The position numbers and the translations under genes were made by a program. DNA of 64,000 nucleotides from Sarcocystis neurona (taxonomy: Eukaryota > Apicomplexa > Conoidasida > Eucoccidiorida > Sarcocystidae), in the NCBI GenBank assembly GCA_000727475.1, contig KL647308.1:620001-684000 (forward strand), given 5' to 3'. The stretch's first letter is position 1; every line of letters begins with the position of its first letter. The notes under the pieces were generated by a model. It searched no databases, was not told the DNA's origin, and saw nothing but the letters and a program-made list of their open reading frames with translations. Positions 45,001 through 57,600 of the stretch are shown here, piece after piece.

Positions 45001-47878
45001 CTGACGTGGATGACGTCCAGTATCACCCGTGAGCCATAGAGCACCGGAAAGCTGAATTTAACAAGAGTCTTGAAAGCGTGCGTTACTTGTCACATTGGCG
45101 CTAATGGATTGCAGTTAAGTGCTGAAGTATTTTTGCATTTCCCGGAAGACATCTGTCAGCTGCAGATACTGCTAGCCGCTGACAAGTACAAAAAAAATTT
45201 CAGGCATCTCCTCAACTGTAGGATAACTGGAAGATCTAGGTGCAACTGCAAGCAGTGTCAAACTGGAGACATGTGATATACTTCAGCTCTGCAAAAAGAG
45301 TGTGTAGAAGTCGACGTCTGTAACAAAGGATGACCACTGGTAATATCTGATTCGACTCCCCAAAAAAGCTGTGCTCTCGTCTCACTTTGTTTCTTCATAA
45401 ACACCGCTTGTGTCCGTGAACTACAATAGCCGAACGTTACGTGGGGATGCTATTTCCGTCTGGCGTACACGCCGTTCTTTCCTTTTACGACGCTGATGTC
45501 CTCTTGCATGACTGCGCATCCGTATTCCTTTCATGGTTCTACAGAAGCAGCACCATGCCACTTTGCAGGAGATAAATGACGCTGAAGTTTGAACGATGGT
45601 GCCGCGAGGAGAAAAGCAGTATGTCGCACGGACAGGTGATACGAAGGAAACGACTGATATTTTTTCCTGTCTGGCCGCTCCCGCTGGAGTGAGACAGTCA
45701 TTGTAGACCACGTGTATGACTGAGATGCTGGTGGTCGGCGAATGAGTAGAAAATGAGACACAACTTGAAACAACATTGCTATTCACTGGAACACACTCTG
45801 GCTGTACGTCTGCGTTTCGCTGTAGCGGAGGCGTCATCCTGGACACGTGGATAATTAAGGGCTGACGTGTTGAACTCCCCGTTTTTTGAAGAAGGTGGAT
45901 CTATCTTGGTAGGCGTGCCCCCTGTTTTTAAGTAGGCGTTGACTTTGCAGCAGGCCTAAGGTTAACTGCACTCCCAAGTTGAGAGAGGGGCTGCAAAATT
46001 ATCCGCAGCATGATGCGGACGAGTCCGCGGAGAGCACTTGTTCTGCCTATGTAGCCAGTAATGCGAACAAATAGGATCCTGCATAGTTCTTGAAAGTAGG
46101 AGCATTATAAGCAGAAAACAACTGAAAACATACTGTCACTATTAGTTGTGCAGTAGAAAAATCAGAGACGGCTTTTGTGAGTGCACGGTCGGTAGGGAGA
46201 CGAGCAATTAACCTACTACGTAACTGGAACGAACACGTACCGTTCGCTTGCACGTGTGCCCCTCCCGATGCTACACGCCTATGCATCGACGGTGTGCTTG
46301 TTTTCTCCGTGCGTACACGTCTATACGTACACTTCCGAAATAACGTGAAAGGCGAGTCGCCGGCTTGCTTCTGGTGCGTGTGTCCTTAGGTCGGTAGTGA
46401 CTGTAGAACCTTGTGAGAAGCTGCTTTGTGCCACGACAGTGGACTGTCAGAGGTCTGAATGTTTTGTCCTACATGCATAACAGCGTACGGATTCAGGGAT
46501 ACAGGAATATGCGCAGGTACAGAACTGCGCACGTCGTGGTGCTCGCTCCTTGCCGGTGGCAAGCAAGCAAGTGTAAGCGCACGGTTCTGCAGACAGAAAG
46601 TAGGACTCAGCTGGTTCTACGTTGATAGGTGATACTTTGTGTCCGCATATACATACGTTACACTCACAAAAAAACACGAATGCTTCGCGCCCACCACGAC
46701 GAAACACGTGCAAACAATTAACGTACAGTATATATACTACTTATACTATGCAAGCGTGTGGCAGGACACGTGCGCGTCTATATCTGTAGAGAGATGTAGG
46801 CTTGTGAGCAGTTGTGAATGTTTTCTAGTGGCCAGGCTAAATACTCGCGAAGTCAGCTCTTTTCTGCACCACTGCGCCTATCCCCTCAGCATCGTTTGAC
46901 GGCCGAAAGACACAAAGCGGGATTACAGGTGCTGAAAGAAGCTCAGGAGCACCCAACCTCAACACGACTTCTGACGCTCGGCACAGGTATTATGTCTACG
47001 CAGCCGTAAATGAAGAAACATTTATTGCACGTGGCACTATTGGATGCAGTGTTTCCAGTATAAGGGGAAAGAACACGGAGAGCGCCGCAAACAGATAGAC
47101 ATGCATCAAGTTTGCAGGCTACCTGTCGGCTGCAACTATGGACTCTATTGTAAGCCATATGCTGGACCTTCCGAGTAATCCAGCACTGCAATGTTCTGTG
47201 TGTTAAGCATACACAGGCGGATATCTACAGAGCTTCTTGAGGCTCACCTGGGACGGTACACTTCTGTACTTTCCTTTCTGCCTGCTCGGTGTACGTATAG
47301 ACCCATTGTGCAATATTGCAGAGGGTCATTAACGCACTCGTGAGAAGCATGTTTTGATGTGCACACCTTCGCTGTGTCTCTGTTCGTACGCAGGAGCTTC
47401 GTATGTCTACCAATTTTCTCGACTTTACGTAGCCGTACAGGTGGGGAGTCACTTGTATTTATGCCTCTACCTTTGGAAACCTGTACATCCTCACTTTTAA
47501 AAGTCTACAAGTTTTCGTCGTAGCGTAGGAACAGCAGGTGGAAGTATGCATGAACTCGTACACACTGTGCTTTTGCTGTGCTGCTTCGCTGCGAACAAGT
47601 TCCAGCGGGGCGCGCAAGGTTGCACCGGTGTTGTGTTTGAAGGTATACTAAATATCGTGGACTGTCCTCCTCAAAAGTGAAACGACTTGACAAAGTCTAG
47701 TCTTGCAGAAGCACGTCGCCTCCTTCTGGCATGATATATGGGGAATGCGTCGCTTGGAGCGGATGCCAGTCCTTAGTGGAAAATCTCCTCTTACGCAGAT
47801 TAACTGTGGCCGACAAACTGGCACATGCATGTACACGCAGGCTTGTCTCTTTGTGTTACGTGCTGATACGTCTCTGAC
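42009..47878. other. Nearly 6 kb without a recognised gene
   Basis: The longest frames are 123 codons on the plus strand (43496-43867) and 141 codons on the minus strand (45846-45421, with a basic RRKRKERR patch). Both are within chance length and match no family. A pyrimidine/purine-skewed segment at 44740-44830 contains repeated CTCCTC. A small TA run lies at 42207-42230. The right end, after about 46.6 kb, may include promoter DNA of the small secreted protein. Confidence 0.35.
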
Positions 47879-48863
47879 ATGAACCGCGCAGAACTACACG
47901 TAAGCATTTTTTCTTTCGCTGTGATTACGCTTCTCTGCGTCGCAGCTCATACCGCGTCCTTCGGTGGACACGTGTTCTTCGTGAGTGTGCGCCGTGTGGT
48001 GTTGCTGTCGCAGAGCTTCTGTTTCAGTTCCCTGTTATTTCCGTACCCAGTCATCGATTTCTTGTTTTAACGCTTGGTTACAATCAATTTGCAAGAACAC
48101 GTGTCCGCAGTTGTGCGCCCAGGCACGTAGGCGCCGATGCAAATGTTGACCACTCCCGCAGCACTTTTGTTTCGGGCCCTCCCCTGCGTCTTTTCACACA
48201 AGCCTGAGACAGAAGGCATGTCACAATGAGGAAGAAAATTTTTTGGAAGCATATTAAGACTACACATGTATACGTACGTATGGGAGAATATATCGGTCTA
48301 CGGACGACTACGTGTCCATTCGTGTCCCCGTGGTAGAATGACACACCTTCCGAGGCCATCCATTCAACGTCGTTTTCACTTTTTCCCGCTGTGCAACGAA
48401 CGCTCGTTCACTATTAATTGAGTTGTAGCGTTTTTGACATAAGGACACCCAAATAATGGGTCGCTTGTGCCATACGAAGGCGGTGGTGTGCACAACTTCT
48501 GTTGTTATTCCGTTCTTTTCGTCATAATGGTTTCTTTACTTCACCTGCGGAAGGCGGCGTCACAGTATAAATTTTGTACATTTGGCTGCACTAGATGAGG
48601 TGACTGCTCAAAAGCAGCACACCAGTGAGTACGCGGATTGCCTGTGCACGTCGACTGTAGTACCGAACCGTGAGCGTTTCCTTTCTTCTACACAGAATAG
48701 CACTTCTCAGCCCCCGGTTCAGGAACCAGCTTATCTTCTTCCCGGAATAGAGGAACCTTCTCTGTTAGTCGCAGATTTTTCCGTGCGTCAGGATGAAACG
48801 GGTTCTTCCGCTCTTTTTAAAAAGTTTCTGCTCGCCTTGTTCCTTACCTATTCGGCTCTTTGA
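47879..48863 (+). CDS. Small secreted, possibly GPI-anchored protein (two exons)
   Basis: Exon 1 (47879-47980) encodes a typical signal peptide: MNRAELHV, a hydrophobic core (SIFSFAVITLLCVAA), then HTASFGG. It ends at donor gtgagt. Exon 2 starts at 48696 after a very strong acceptor (cgtttcctttcttctacacag) in the same phase and runs to a stop at 48861-48863. The joined product is about 89 residues. The mature part is short, with Pro/Glu-rich sequence (QPPVQEPAYLLPGIEEP). The end is a small-residue cluster (TGSSA), FKK, then hydrophobic LLALFLTYSAL, which resembles a GPI-attachment signal. No Cys remain in the predicted mature chain, so it is not a typical coccidian SAG domain. It could be a surface protein or an incomplete model with a missed middle exon. 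It ends about 370 bases before the dynein start. Confidence 0.5.
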
Positions 48864-49237
48864 CAAAGGCAGCCAACCACCACTTGTAGCATAGGGACTT
48901 CCAAAGACGCATCTGCTCGAGGATGCATTGCTGTAGCCTTGAGATGTTGCTCTGATCTATAGGTAGAAGCAACAAGTCTTTCGTTCGTTGTGTAGATGAC
49001 GTTTGATCTTCCTCTGCGGCACGACCCCATCGTAAGGGTTTCGCAATGCTCTTTCATATCCTCCGTCGAAAAAGAGGCGGTTGTCTTCAAGGTGAAGGCG
49101 GATCGGAGGAGTTATCCACCGCACTTGATCTTGAAGTACAGCTGCATCAGTAATAAGGCAGAAAGCTGCCCCGCTAAAAACATTCCCCTATCTCCAGCTC
49201 CCAGCAGGCGGCACAAGCTAGCGATTAATCCGTCAAA

Positions 49238-51591
49238 ATGGCGGAGTCGAAGAACGAAGATACTCTCTGTCTCTCTTGGATTCAGCGCAGGGTTTTCGTG
49301 GCGTTTGGATTCAAACGACACGTGTGGGAGAAATTTAAACGCTCTTTCGAGACAGATGAAGCTTCCATGTGAGCGCGTCTTCTGCACTGAACGCATCACA
49401 CGTGATAAAACTTGAGCTGTAATTCAGTCTTCAAGTAGCAGATAATCAAACTCTTTCGCTCAATGTATTAGGGAAAGTGTTGTACTTTCTCATTCAAGCA
49501 ACCCCTTCCGCTGCACGTTTCTGTCATAGAGTGGGCACATGGAAAGTCTTAAATTTCAAATCGACGTTCCAACATCGCCCTGCAGCGGTGTTTCGTTTAT
49601 ACCTGCGCCCGCTGGCTTATCACACACGACATTCCACGGTAGTCACGGGGATATACGATTGAGACCCGGAGCATAGGTTTGCACTACCGTTGCTACAGTG
49701 AGAACTCGCGCAGTGTAGAAATCACTTTTGAAGGCTGCTAAGAGCAGGGTGATGCCGTCTTCATCGCAGTGTCTCCTACAAAGGGCGAACATTCGGGTGA
49801 GCCATTAGTAAATCGAAGAAGTACTGCAGGACTTCGCGCGCAAGATTGCGGGTGAGTCACTAGTACATCGAAGAAAAGGAGCAGCAAGTCGCGCCCGTTT
49901 CTCCCTCCACACAACATGTAAGGTGCTTTAGAGTGTCTCACCATAACTCAGAGGCTTCCACAAAAAGGAGAGGACACCTCTTAATCTGCTTGGATAAAAA
50001 AGGTCATTCACCAATTACGTCTACATATGCACGAGCAACGAGATACGAACAGACACCCTGTTGCAAGATTTTCGTGATTCTGCAGCTACAGGCAGAATAC
50101 CGTCCTGTCGAATTTTGAAACAAGAGTGTACAACTTCCACTCTTTGACACACGAGGTAGGATGTGACAGGTTCAAAAGCAGGGTATTGAAAGGGAACGTA
50201 CTGAGAAGACCGAAGAGCTAACAGATGTCTGTTGAAAAGCTGATTCTTAAACAAAGCAAGAATCGGGAAAAAAAGACCACTGCGTATCTGCAGACGCAAG
50301 CGTTTGTGCGTCCTCTATACAGACATAAGCTAGAAACGTGTATACCAGGGCCCTGCAAGTTCACAAGAACAGTCTAGAACAGTTGTAGACGCATGAACCT
50401 TTGCGTCCACGTGGTGGTGCTCTCCACCTGCAGAGATGAGATACGTCCACACAAAGCATCGACGCGCTGACTGATTACGTTTGTACGTCAGTCTATGTGC
50501 CCACACACAAGTATGGCGGACTGCGATGGTAGGCATGGCACTGGGCGCGAAAAATGGATATACACGAGGGAGGACGTTCAGTGACTAACACATATATATA
50601 TATATAAACACTGAGAAGGCCATGCATGTGTGTGTACAGATGTGTACGAAGGAGCACGTCAACCATTAATACATATATATATATATATGTATACGGTAAG
50701 GAGGCCATGCACGTTTACGTACAGATAAGTACGAGGGAGCACGCGTAGTGAGTAAACACGTATATGTATGTATGTGTATAGACAGTACGTAGGGCATGCG
50801 TAGTGAGAAATACGTATACGTATACGCATGTATGTACAGATAAATACGAAGGAGCACGCGTAGTAAGTAATACATACATATATTAACATATATGTATATA
50901 TTTACATATATATGTACGAGGCAGTAAGAAGGGCATGCACACCGATGAGCACATATAAGTATATATATATATATACGTATATAGACAGGAAGTATGGCAT
51001 GCATAGTGAGAAATGTATATCTCCATCACCGTGGCGAGTCAATAATCCACCGTTGTGTGTACGCCTGCGTAAGGCTGTACACTGTCTTCAGCTGTGTAAG
51101 TGTTCTTTCCTGGGTACCACCCGGACAGCTTACGTATCTGAACTCACTTTTCAAAGAATAGACCTATCCTTGCATTCGAGCGTATTTAGGTCAGTACTGC
51201 CAGAGCTGCATCCGGTTTTCATGAACCTGCAAGCGTGCGTAGACGTGGATGATCAGGTGTACATGCACCTGCCTGCCTGTATGCGAATGTTCCGTCCTGC
51301 TGCCAACCAGGAGAGCCACGCAGAGCTTTCTAACCGACAGAGAGTGCTGTTTTCTTGTATTTCAACCTGGAAATGCGGCTGACACTGTGGTAGCTTCATC
51401 GCGAGAGCTACCCCAGCCTGCCCAGTTGAAGAGAAAGGCTCTCCTCATGATCAGGGCTGAGCGAGAACTCGCCATTACACCAGTGAGCCCACACGTCAGC
51501 GACGTGCATCGAAGGGTTTTGCTTCAACCTGTGAATCAGCCTAACTCCTTTCGAACGTGCCCAATTATACAGTTACACGTATGCACGTCGA

Positions 51592-51624
<33 letters not shown>

Positions 51625-54600
51625 CTATGTGTACTGGTACACATATGTCTCGGCGTATACAGATACGTAGCGGACACTAAAGTAGCTGTGCCATTTCATC
51701 TGCCGACAACTACATTATGCCTCACCTACTTTTGCTGCACACTTTGGTGGCAACAGGCGTGTAGAAGCGGGCACCCCCACCTGATCCACGAAGAGCATAG
51801 GAGCTGTTTAGAGAAGAATTTGTCGCTTGCAGAGGTGGAGGTAGAAGAATACGCACAGGTAGACACGTTTATACGTGCGTGTCTGCACATTTGGACGTGT
51901 CTGGGTGGATAGGCCCGCTCTGGTATTTCGCGTATAGTCGCACGGTTCTCCTCTCCTTTTTCAAAAAGGCACTGCGAAATACAAATGTGACTATATGTGT
52001 GAAGTTTGAAGGGGTAACTGTAGATATTTACATGCTGTGGTGTGAAATCTTATACTGTATGCACCAGTGGCCGTTTAAATTCGACGCGCCGTGGGTAACC
52101 TGGCATCCACGCGCAGATTCAGCGCGCCATTCCATAATTCTGCACGCGCACTGGCTTTGTGACTCTCAGAACGATTCTTCGCACGGTTTTCCTACGCGCA
52201 CGCTGCCGCAGACAACACATACCGATCCACAGCTAATACATACACCACCTCAGTACTTGCGGGACTCTTTTGTGCGCCCTTTAATTCGTTGTCCGAGTGA
52301 GCGCATGACATATTTATATAAATGTGTATATAAGCATGTCTGTGAACAGCTCCTTTCAACAAGCCTACTATGCCTGGCGTGATGCTGCTGTTCTGTAGAC
52401 GAACATTGATGAAGCAGTTCTGTGTCTGGAAGTCACTTCTGCAATAATGGACCTCCTGCACGAAATGTGCAACGGGGTGTACCTGACAACCGTCTCGAAC
52501 CCAATCAACCAGGTATATCGGTGGAGTGCAACCAACTTCGCCATTTCCTCAGTAGATAAGTGTGTGGGCAATGAGGTAGCCTCCTTGAGGTAGAATTGCG
52601 TAAAGAAGTGCTTGTGCATCTAGTTACCCATAGCTGGCATTCGTCCACATCCGCAGAAGCCTATTCTATCATCAGAGTACCCCTGGACCTAGGTGCGTGG
52701 ACAGACAGGTATACACGTACACCTTTGTATGCTTCTCTGTGTATGTACGTGTAGATGTTTATACGTGTACTGTGCCTGCCCGAATACTTACAGACGTACG
52801 TGATACGTTTCAGTGCCTCTGCTCACCGTTAACAGATCCCGGTTTTTCAACGAGCGAGAATGCACCGCACGCAGGTGATGGGCGCTCCTTGTGAGCCTGC
52901 TGTGACGCTTCCTGTGTTATCATTCACCTTGGTGCAGACAAGCCGAGATACACATTGGTCACGTCCGTGAGCTTAACAAGATGCAAGCGGCTTTTGGTAC
53001 AGCGTAATTTGCGGATTTGTGTCCACCATGATAGCAATTTCCGAAGTCGTCGCACAAGCGCATACTCGTAGCGAAACAGAGGCAAAACCGGACTTCGCGC
53101 GTAGGCAGACATCTCTCCATAGACGAGAAATACCCACGAGCGTGTTTATGAAATACTACAGAACCTTTGTTTCATTTGAGTGTCACTACGAATGACCTGC
53201 GGCAGACGTCTGCGCCTTAGGCTGGAGCAGCGTACGTTAACGAGGAAGGTGTGCAAGCTCTCGTGGTGACGGAGGGGTGCAAGAACCTCTTATGTCACCC
53301 ACGGCTACTGTACGACTGCTCCGCGACGGGTTGTCGCAGATGCTGCGTTATCGCGCACACACGCGCATACGCATATGCCCGCATCCCTATGTGCACGTGC
53401 ATAACATACTTGCCTGAGCGTACGTCTCTGACACTCAGCAGCACAACTACACACTGGAAAACACCAAAACGCGTGCAGCCATTTAGAGCTCGCAAAAGTC
53501 CTGTTAGGTTTTCAAGTGATCTCCTCTCTTGCAGACGTAGAAGTCGAAGAACTGGTAGGTGGTCGCGCATTACTGCCTGATCGTTTGTTTTCCAAACTCG
53601 CATATCTGCCGCTATTTCGGTACACTGCAGTCTCCTTGTTACTAGTAAACGGAAGAGACAAGTGGAGGCATGCCTTCACTCGCAGTTTCCGTCGTTGTGT
53701 ATGTTGGAGTCTTCACACGGAGATATAGACACTGGGAGATGTCCCTACACGGCACAAACGCAGGGCCACCAAAAGGAAAGGAGCAGCCTTTAGGGTGTCA
53801 CCAAGCGCCAGATGCACAAACATACTAAATTGATGAGTGTAGAAGCTCGTACATATACATACATATGTATATGAGAGCTGATGCATAGGTGTTCTCAGCA
53901 TTAAGATTGCCTACTTGCCACACGTAGACACATTTGTACATGAGAACATGTACGCCTGTATATATTTGAGCTAAATCTGGACCACCTCTGGGCCCCACAA
54001 GGTATATGTATGTATTATATGCATATATATATATATATACATACTATGAGATTGAAGCAGACACGTGTCAATGTGTACAGCAGCATGCGTTCAATCGCTA
54101 AAGTAGAAGAATTTGCATCAGCTGTTTCCGTGTACGCCTGTATCTGTGTGGCGCGTGCATACATCACTACGTCTCGTTACACTTATATACATGTTTGTGG
54201 GTGAACACAGACGGTCACTTACCGAACCACTCGCGTATAGAGGAACAACTTGAAACACAAAGTTACGTGTGCAAAATCCGGAGTGCTACTTTTTCATCCG
54301 CGTTAAACAAGGACGCATGTATATAACTGCACTGTGTGCAGACGGGTCTGTCGCGCTTTGTCGCGAAAGATATTCTGAAGAAGTATAGTCGCTTTCTAGC
54401 AAAGTTGCATGCGACTCTTGGGGTTTCGAACGGCCGCACGCTGCTGCCAACGCCTCCAGACAGCCTGCCTGGCGATAGTTCAAGCACAGAGAAGTTGCAC
54501 CTCTATGAAGATTACATTATCATGTGGACCAAGCAAATCCGCCTGGTCCTCGAGAAGAACCCCGCGCAGTCCCTCAATGATGGTAAAAGGCGCACTTGAC

Positions 54601-57600
54601 TGCCATCCTGAAGCACGAAAATACACAAACGTGGGCGCAGAGTAGCTCACGTGAAAGACAATGGGAGGTCGTATTCTGTACACATCTATATCGTGCGTTT
54701 CTTGTCCGTCCGTCGTAGGCACGTCTTGTGTATGTGTCGCGACGTAGTTCGAACTTTTTCATTGATGTCGCATAGGCAGGTATTCAGTGTACATGAGCTA
54801 ATCCTGCCTTTCACTTTAAAGTTGTAAGTGGTTCACCTTACGACTTCTCCGGCGTACTAACACATAAACATACATAAGTCCACACAAATCTACAGTCTAC
54901 GTCTACACGTTCTTGACGGGTGACGCATCTAACCTGTGCCGAATGCACGCGCTGCACCGTAGGTAAAAATCCGGAACCGTCTGAAGAGGTGAAATTTTGG
55001 GAGAATCGGGCCGCCGACCTCCGATCGATAAGTGAACAACTCCAGTCCGAGGCAATATCGCTCGTTCAAGACTTCCTTCAGAATAATGATAGCACTTATG
55101 TTTCGCCGTTCAGTAAATTGCGGAAAGAAGTCGAGCTGGCTCGAGCCGAAGCAGAAGATAACGCTCGATTTTTGTCTACTTTGAAGCCTTGGTAAAACAC
55201 GTATAATCACCCACGCTCCGGCTCGATCCCCTCCTCCTATTTTCCGTGGAAATACGTATACAGGCATCATGTGTACTTTTACGCACACAACTTCTGTTTT
55301 TCTCGGGCCAGTGGTCTACGGGAAATCTCCTACATCAACACAGTGGCACAGCTTCGTATATGAGTATGTATATTTGACTTTGTGTCTCTATACACATACG
55401 TAGAAGTTCACCAACAGTAGAACACAGACGCATAGTAGTAGTTGTTGTAAGTCGCCACAAGTGTTCGCACCCGATAGCCTGGCTGCCTCTTTCCATCCTC
55501 CAGTGTCGGCGGGCATATCAAAGTTTTTCTCTCCCAGCCTCGTTTGTGGGCAGGTGTTCGTTCGTAGGTACAGGCTCTATATATGTGCGGCAGCTTCTCA
55601 GTCCGTACTGCGACGTCTGACAGTTTGGTATGAGCACAAATACTTTGAGGCAGTAGACGCAGTGACACCCACCATACGTGTATATACTTCGATACATTAA
55701 GAGGGTGCGCAGGAGATCGGTGTAGTCAAATTTTTACTTGCATGCAAACAGGCGTACAGAAAACTCTATAATGGGTCTCAGTCGCTCTCTTGCAAGAGTC
55801 CCTTCGAGACATTTTTGTAGACTTTTCTGCCAACCAGATACGCAGGCGTACCTAAGTAGACAGCTAGGTATCAGCCAGACTTGCCACAAGGATAATGATA
55901 CTGGACACAAAAGCACTGCAAATGAACACTTACGTACAGTAACCAACCCATGCAGACGCCCCCACATATGATATAAATACACCTATACAGGTATATATGA
56001 AGGCTACGTACAGCGACCGACCTGTGTAGACCCCTCCATACATCATACAAATATACCTATATACGTATATATCTGCAATGTGAAACAAGTTCTCTGCATC
56101 GACACACAAGCCTCTGTACTACTCGTAGACACACACATGTATATATGTGAGTACACCCGCAGAACAAGGAGGCATGGCCTCGGGTCTGCTTGCCTCGTAT
56201 CTGCAGGTTGGCAAAGCTTATGGATGAAACAACGGACTTCTCGACGCTGGAGGATCTGTTCGAGCCGATTCTTCAGACAATTCTTCTCATTTGGGAATAT
56301 TCAAAGTACTACAATACATCGGCTCGGCTGGTGGTCCTGATTCGTCAAACGTGCAACTCTATCATTGCCCAAGCCTTCAGGTACATCAACGGCCAAGAAG
56401 TCTTCAAACACATTCAAAACGACGACCCCAAAGAAGCCCTCGACAAGCTGAGCACAGCGCTAACGGTAAGAAATCCGAGCAAACATAAGACCGCCTGAAG
56501 GAGCGGTCAGCATCAATTACGTTATTACTTCTAAAACTGAGACGAGCACCCACTTGTTGCAAACGCTTCTCCGAAAATGCTGAGAGGCACAGAAGCACCG
56601 CAAAGGACTTGTTGGCAAAAAATGCGAACAGTTCTGCGCGTGTGTGTGCGCGCGTGTAGAGCAGTGCCTGCGCACAGTACTGGAGTCATCTGTTGACGTT
56701 TCGTGAGTCATCCGTCTGCACAGGAAGTATAGAAGTGGAGGAAGCAGTTGTACATTCTAAGGTGTAGTGGTACCTGCACATGCGTCGAGAGGCGTCACGA
56801 GGGAACAACAGACACGAAAGCGCCTATATTGGGTATACATACGCATGTGTATATGTATACGCAGGAATCCTTGCTTGCATACTAGACACGTGTGTCAATC
56901 CGCCGCATACTGAATTAGGTAGGTATGGAGAGGCGCGTGAATGCTGCTGCACATGCTCTAGTAGCGCTATTGCGTTTTAATATTCAAGAGTAAATGCACA
57001 TAGACAAGGACATCCGAACTCTAAATTCGGACTTGTGTGGTGTGCCTGTCTGTCTAAAGTAGTGTACTTGTGTGTCTAGATCTATTTTTGTCTTTACACG
57101 TGTATACGTGCCTCTGTGAACATATGCGCACGCGACTACTCGGAACCTCGAAATATTGCAGGAGTTTTCTGTGTAACACTGCGTACGGACGTCAGTGCGC
57201 ATCGGTCGGCGAAGCAGTAGTAGACATATTCTTCAGCCGCTCAAGTGTCTTCGCATCTTTTTTCGGAGAACAGACTCCGGCGCTAATATTTGTCACGGCG
57301 TTCCCCTGTAGTGGAGACTTCAACCCGCTGTAGCACATGTTTTACATATGGGCCTCTCCTAGGCGCGAGGTACCTTTTCTTTTTCAGTTGACATGTATAC
57401 ATTCCAACAAAACAGAACCGTCTTATTCCTCCTTTGAACAGGTTTGCCAAGAGTGTATCTGATTTTTTGGCGAGAACTCACAGAAGACGCAGACTACCTC
57501 TGTCAACGCTGGGCGCACTAAGCAGTGCGAGCCCACTTTGACTGCGCCCATCTGCCCAGCTCTTATCACGTGCACACGTTTCTGTGTCAATCCTATGTAC

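Noticed and set aside
45290..45400. tRNA-like B-box (gattcgactcc)
   Set aside because: No matching acceptor stem, anticodon arm or A-box could be folded around it.
50659..51004. Minus-strand Tyr/Ile-rich ORFs that look like membrane repeats
   Set aside because: They are translations of the TA-rich minisatellite in dynein intron 1, on the strand opposite the gene.
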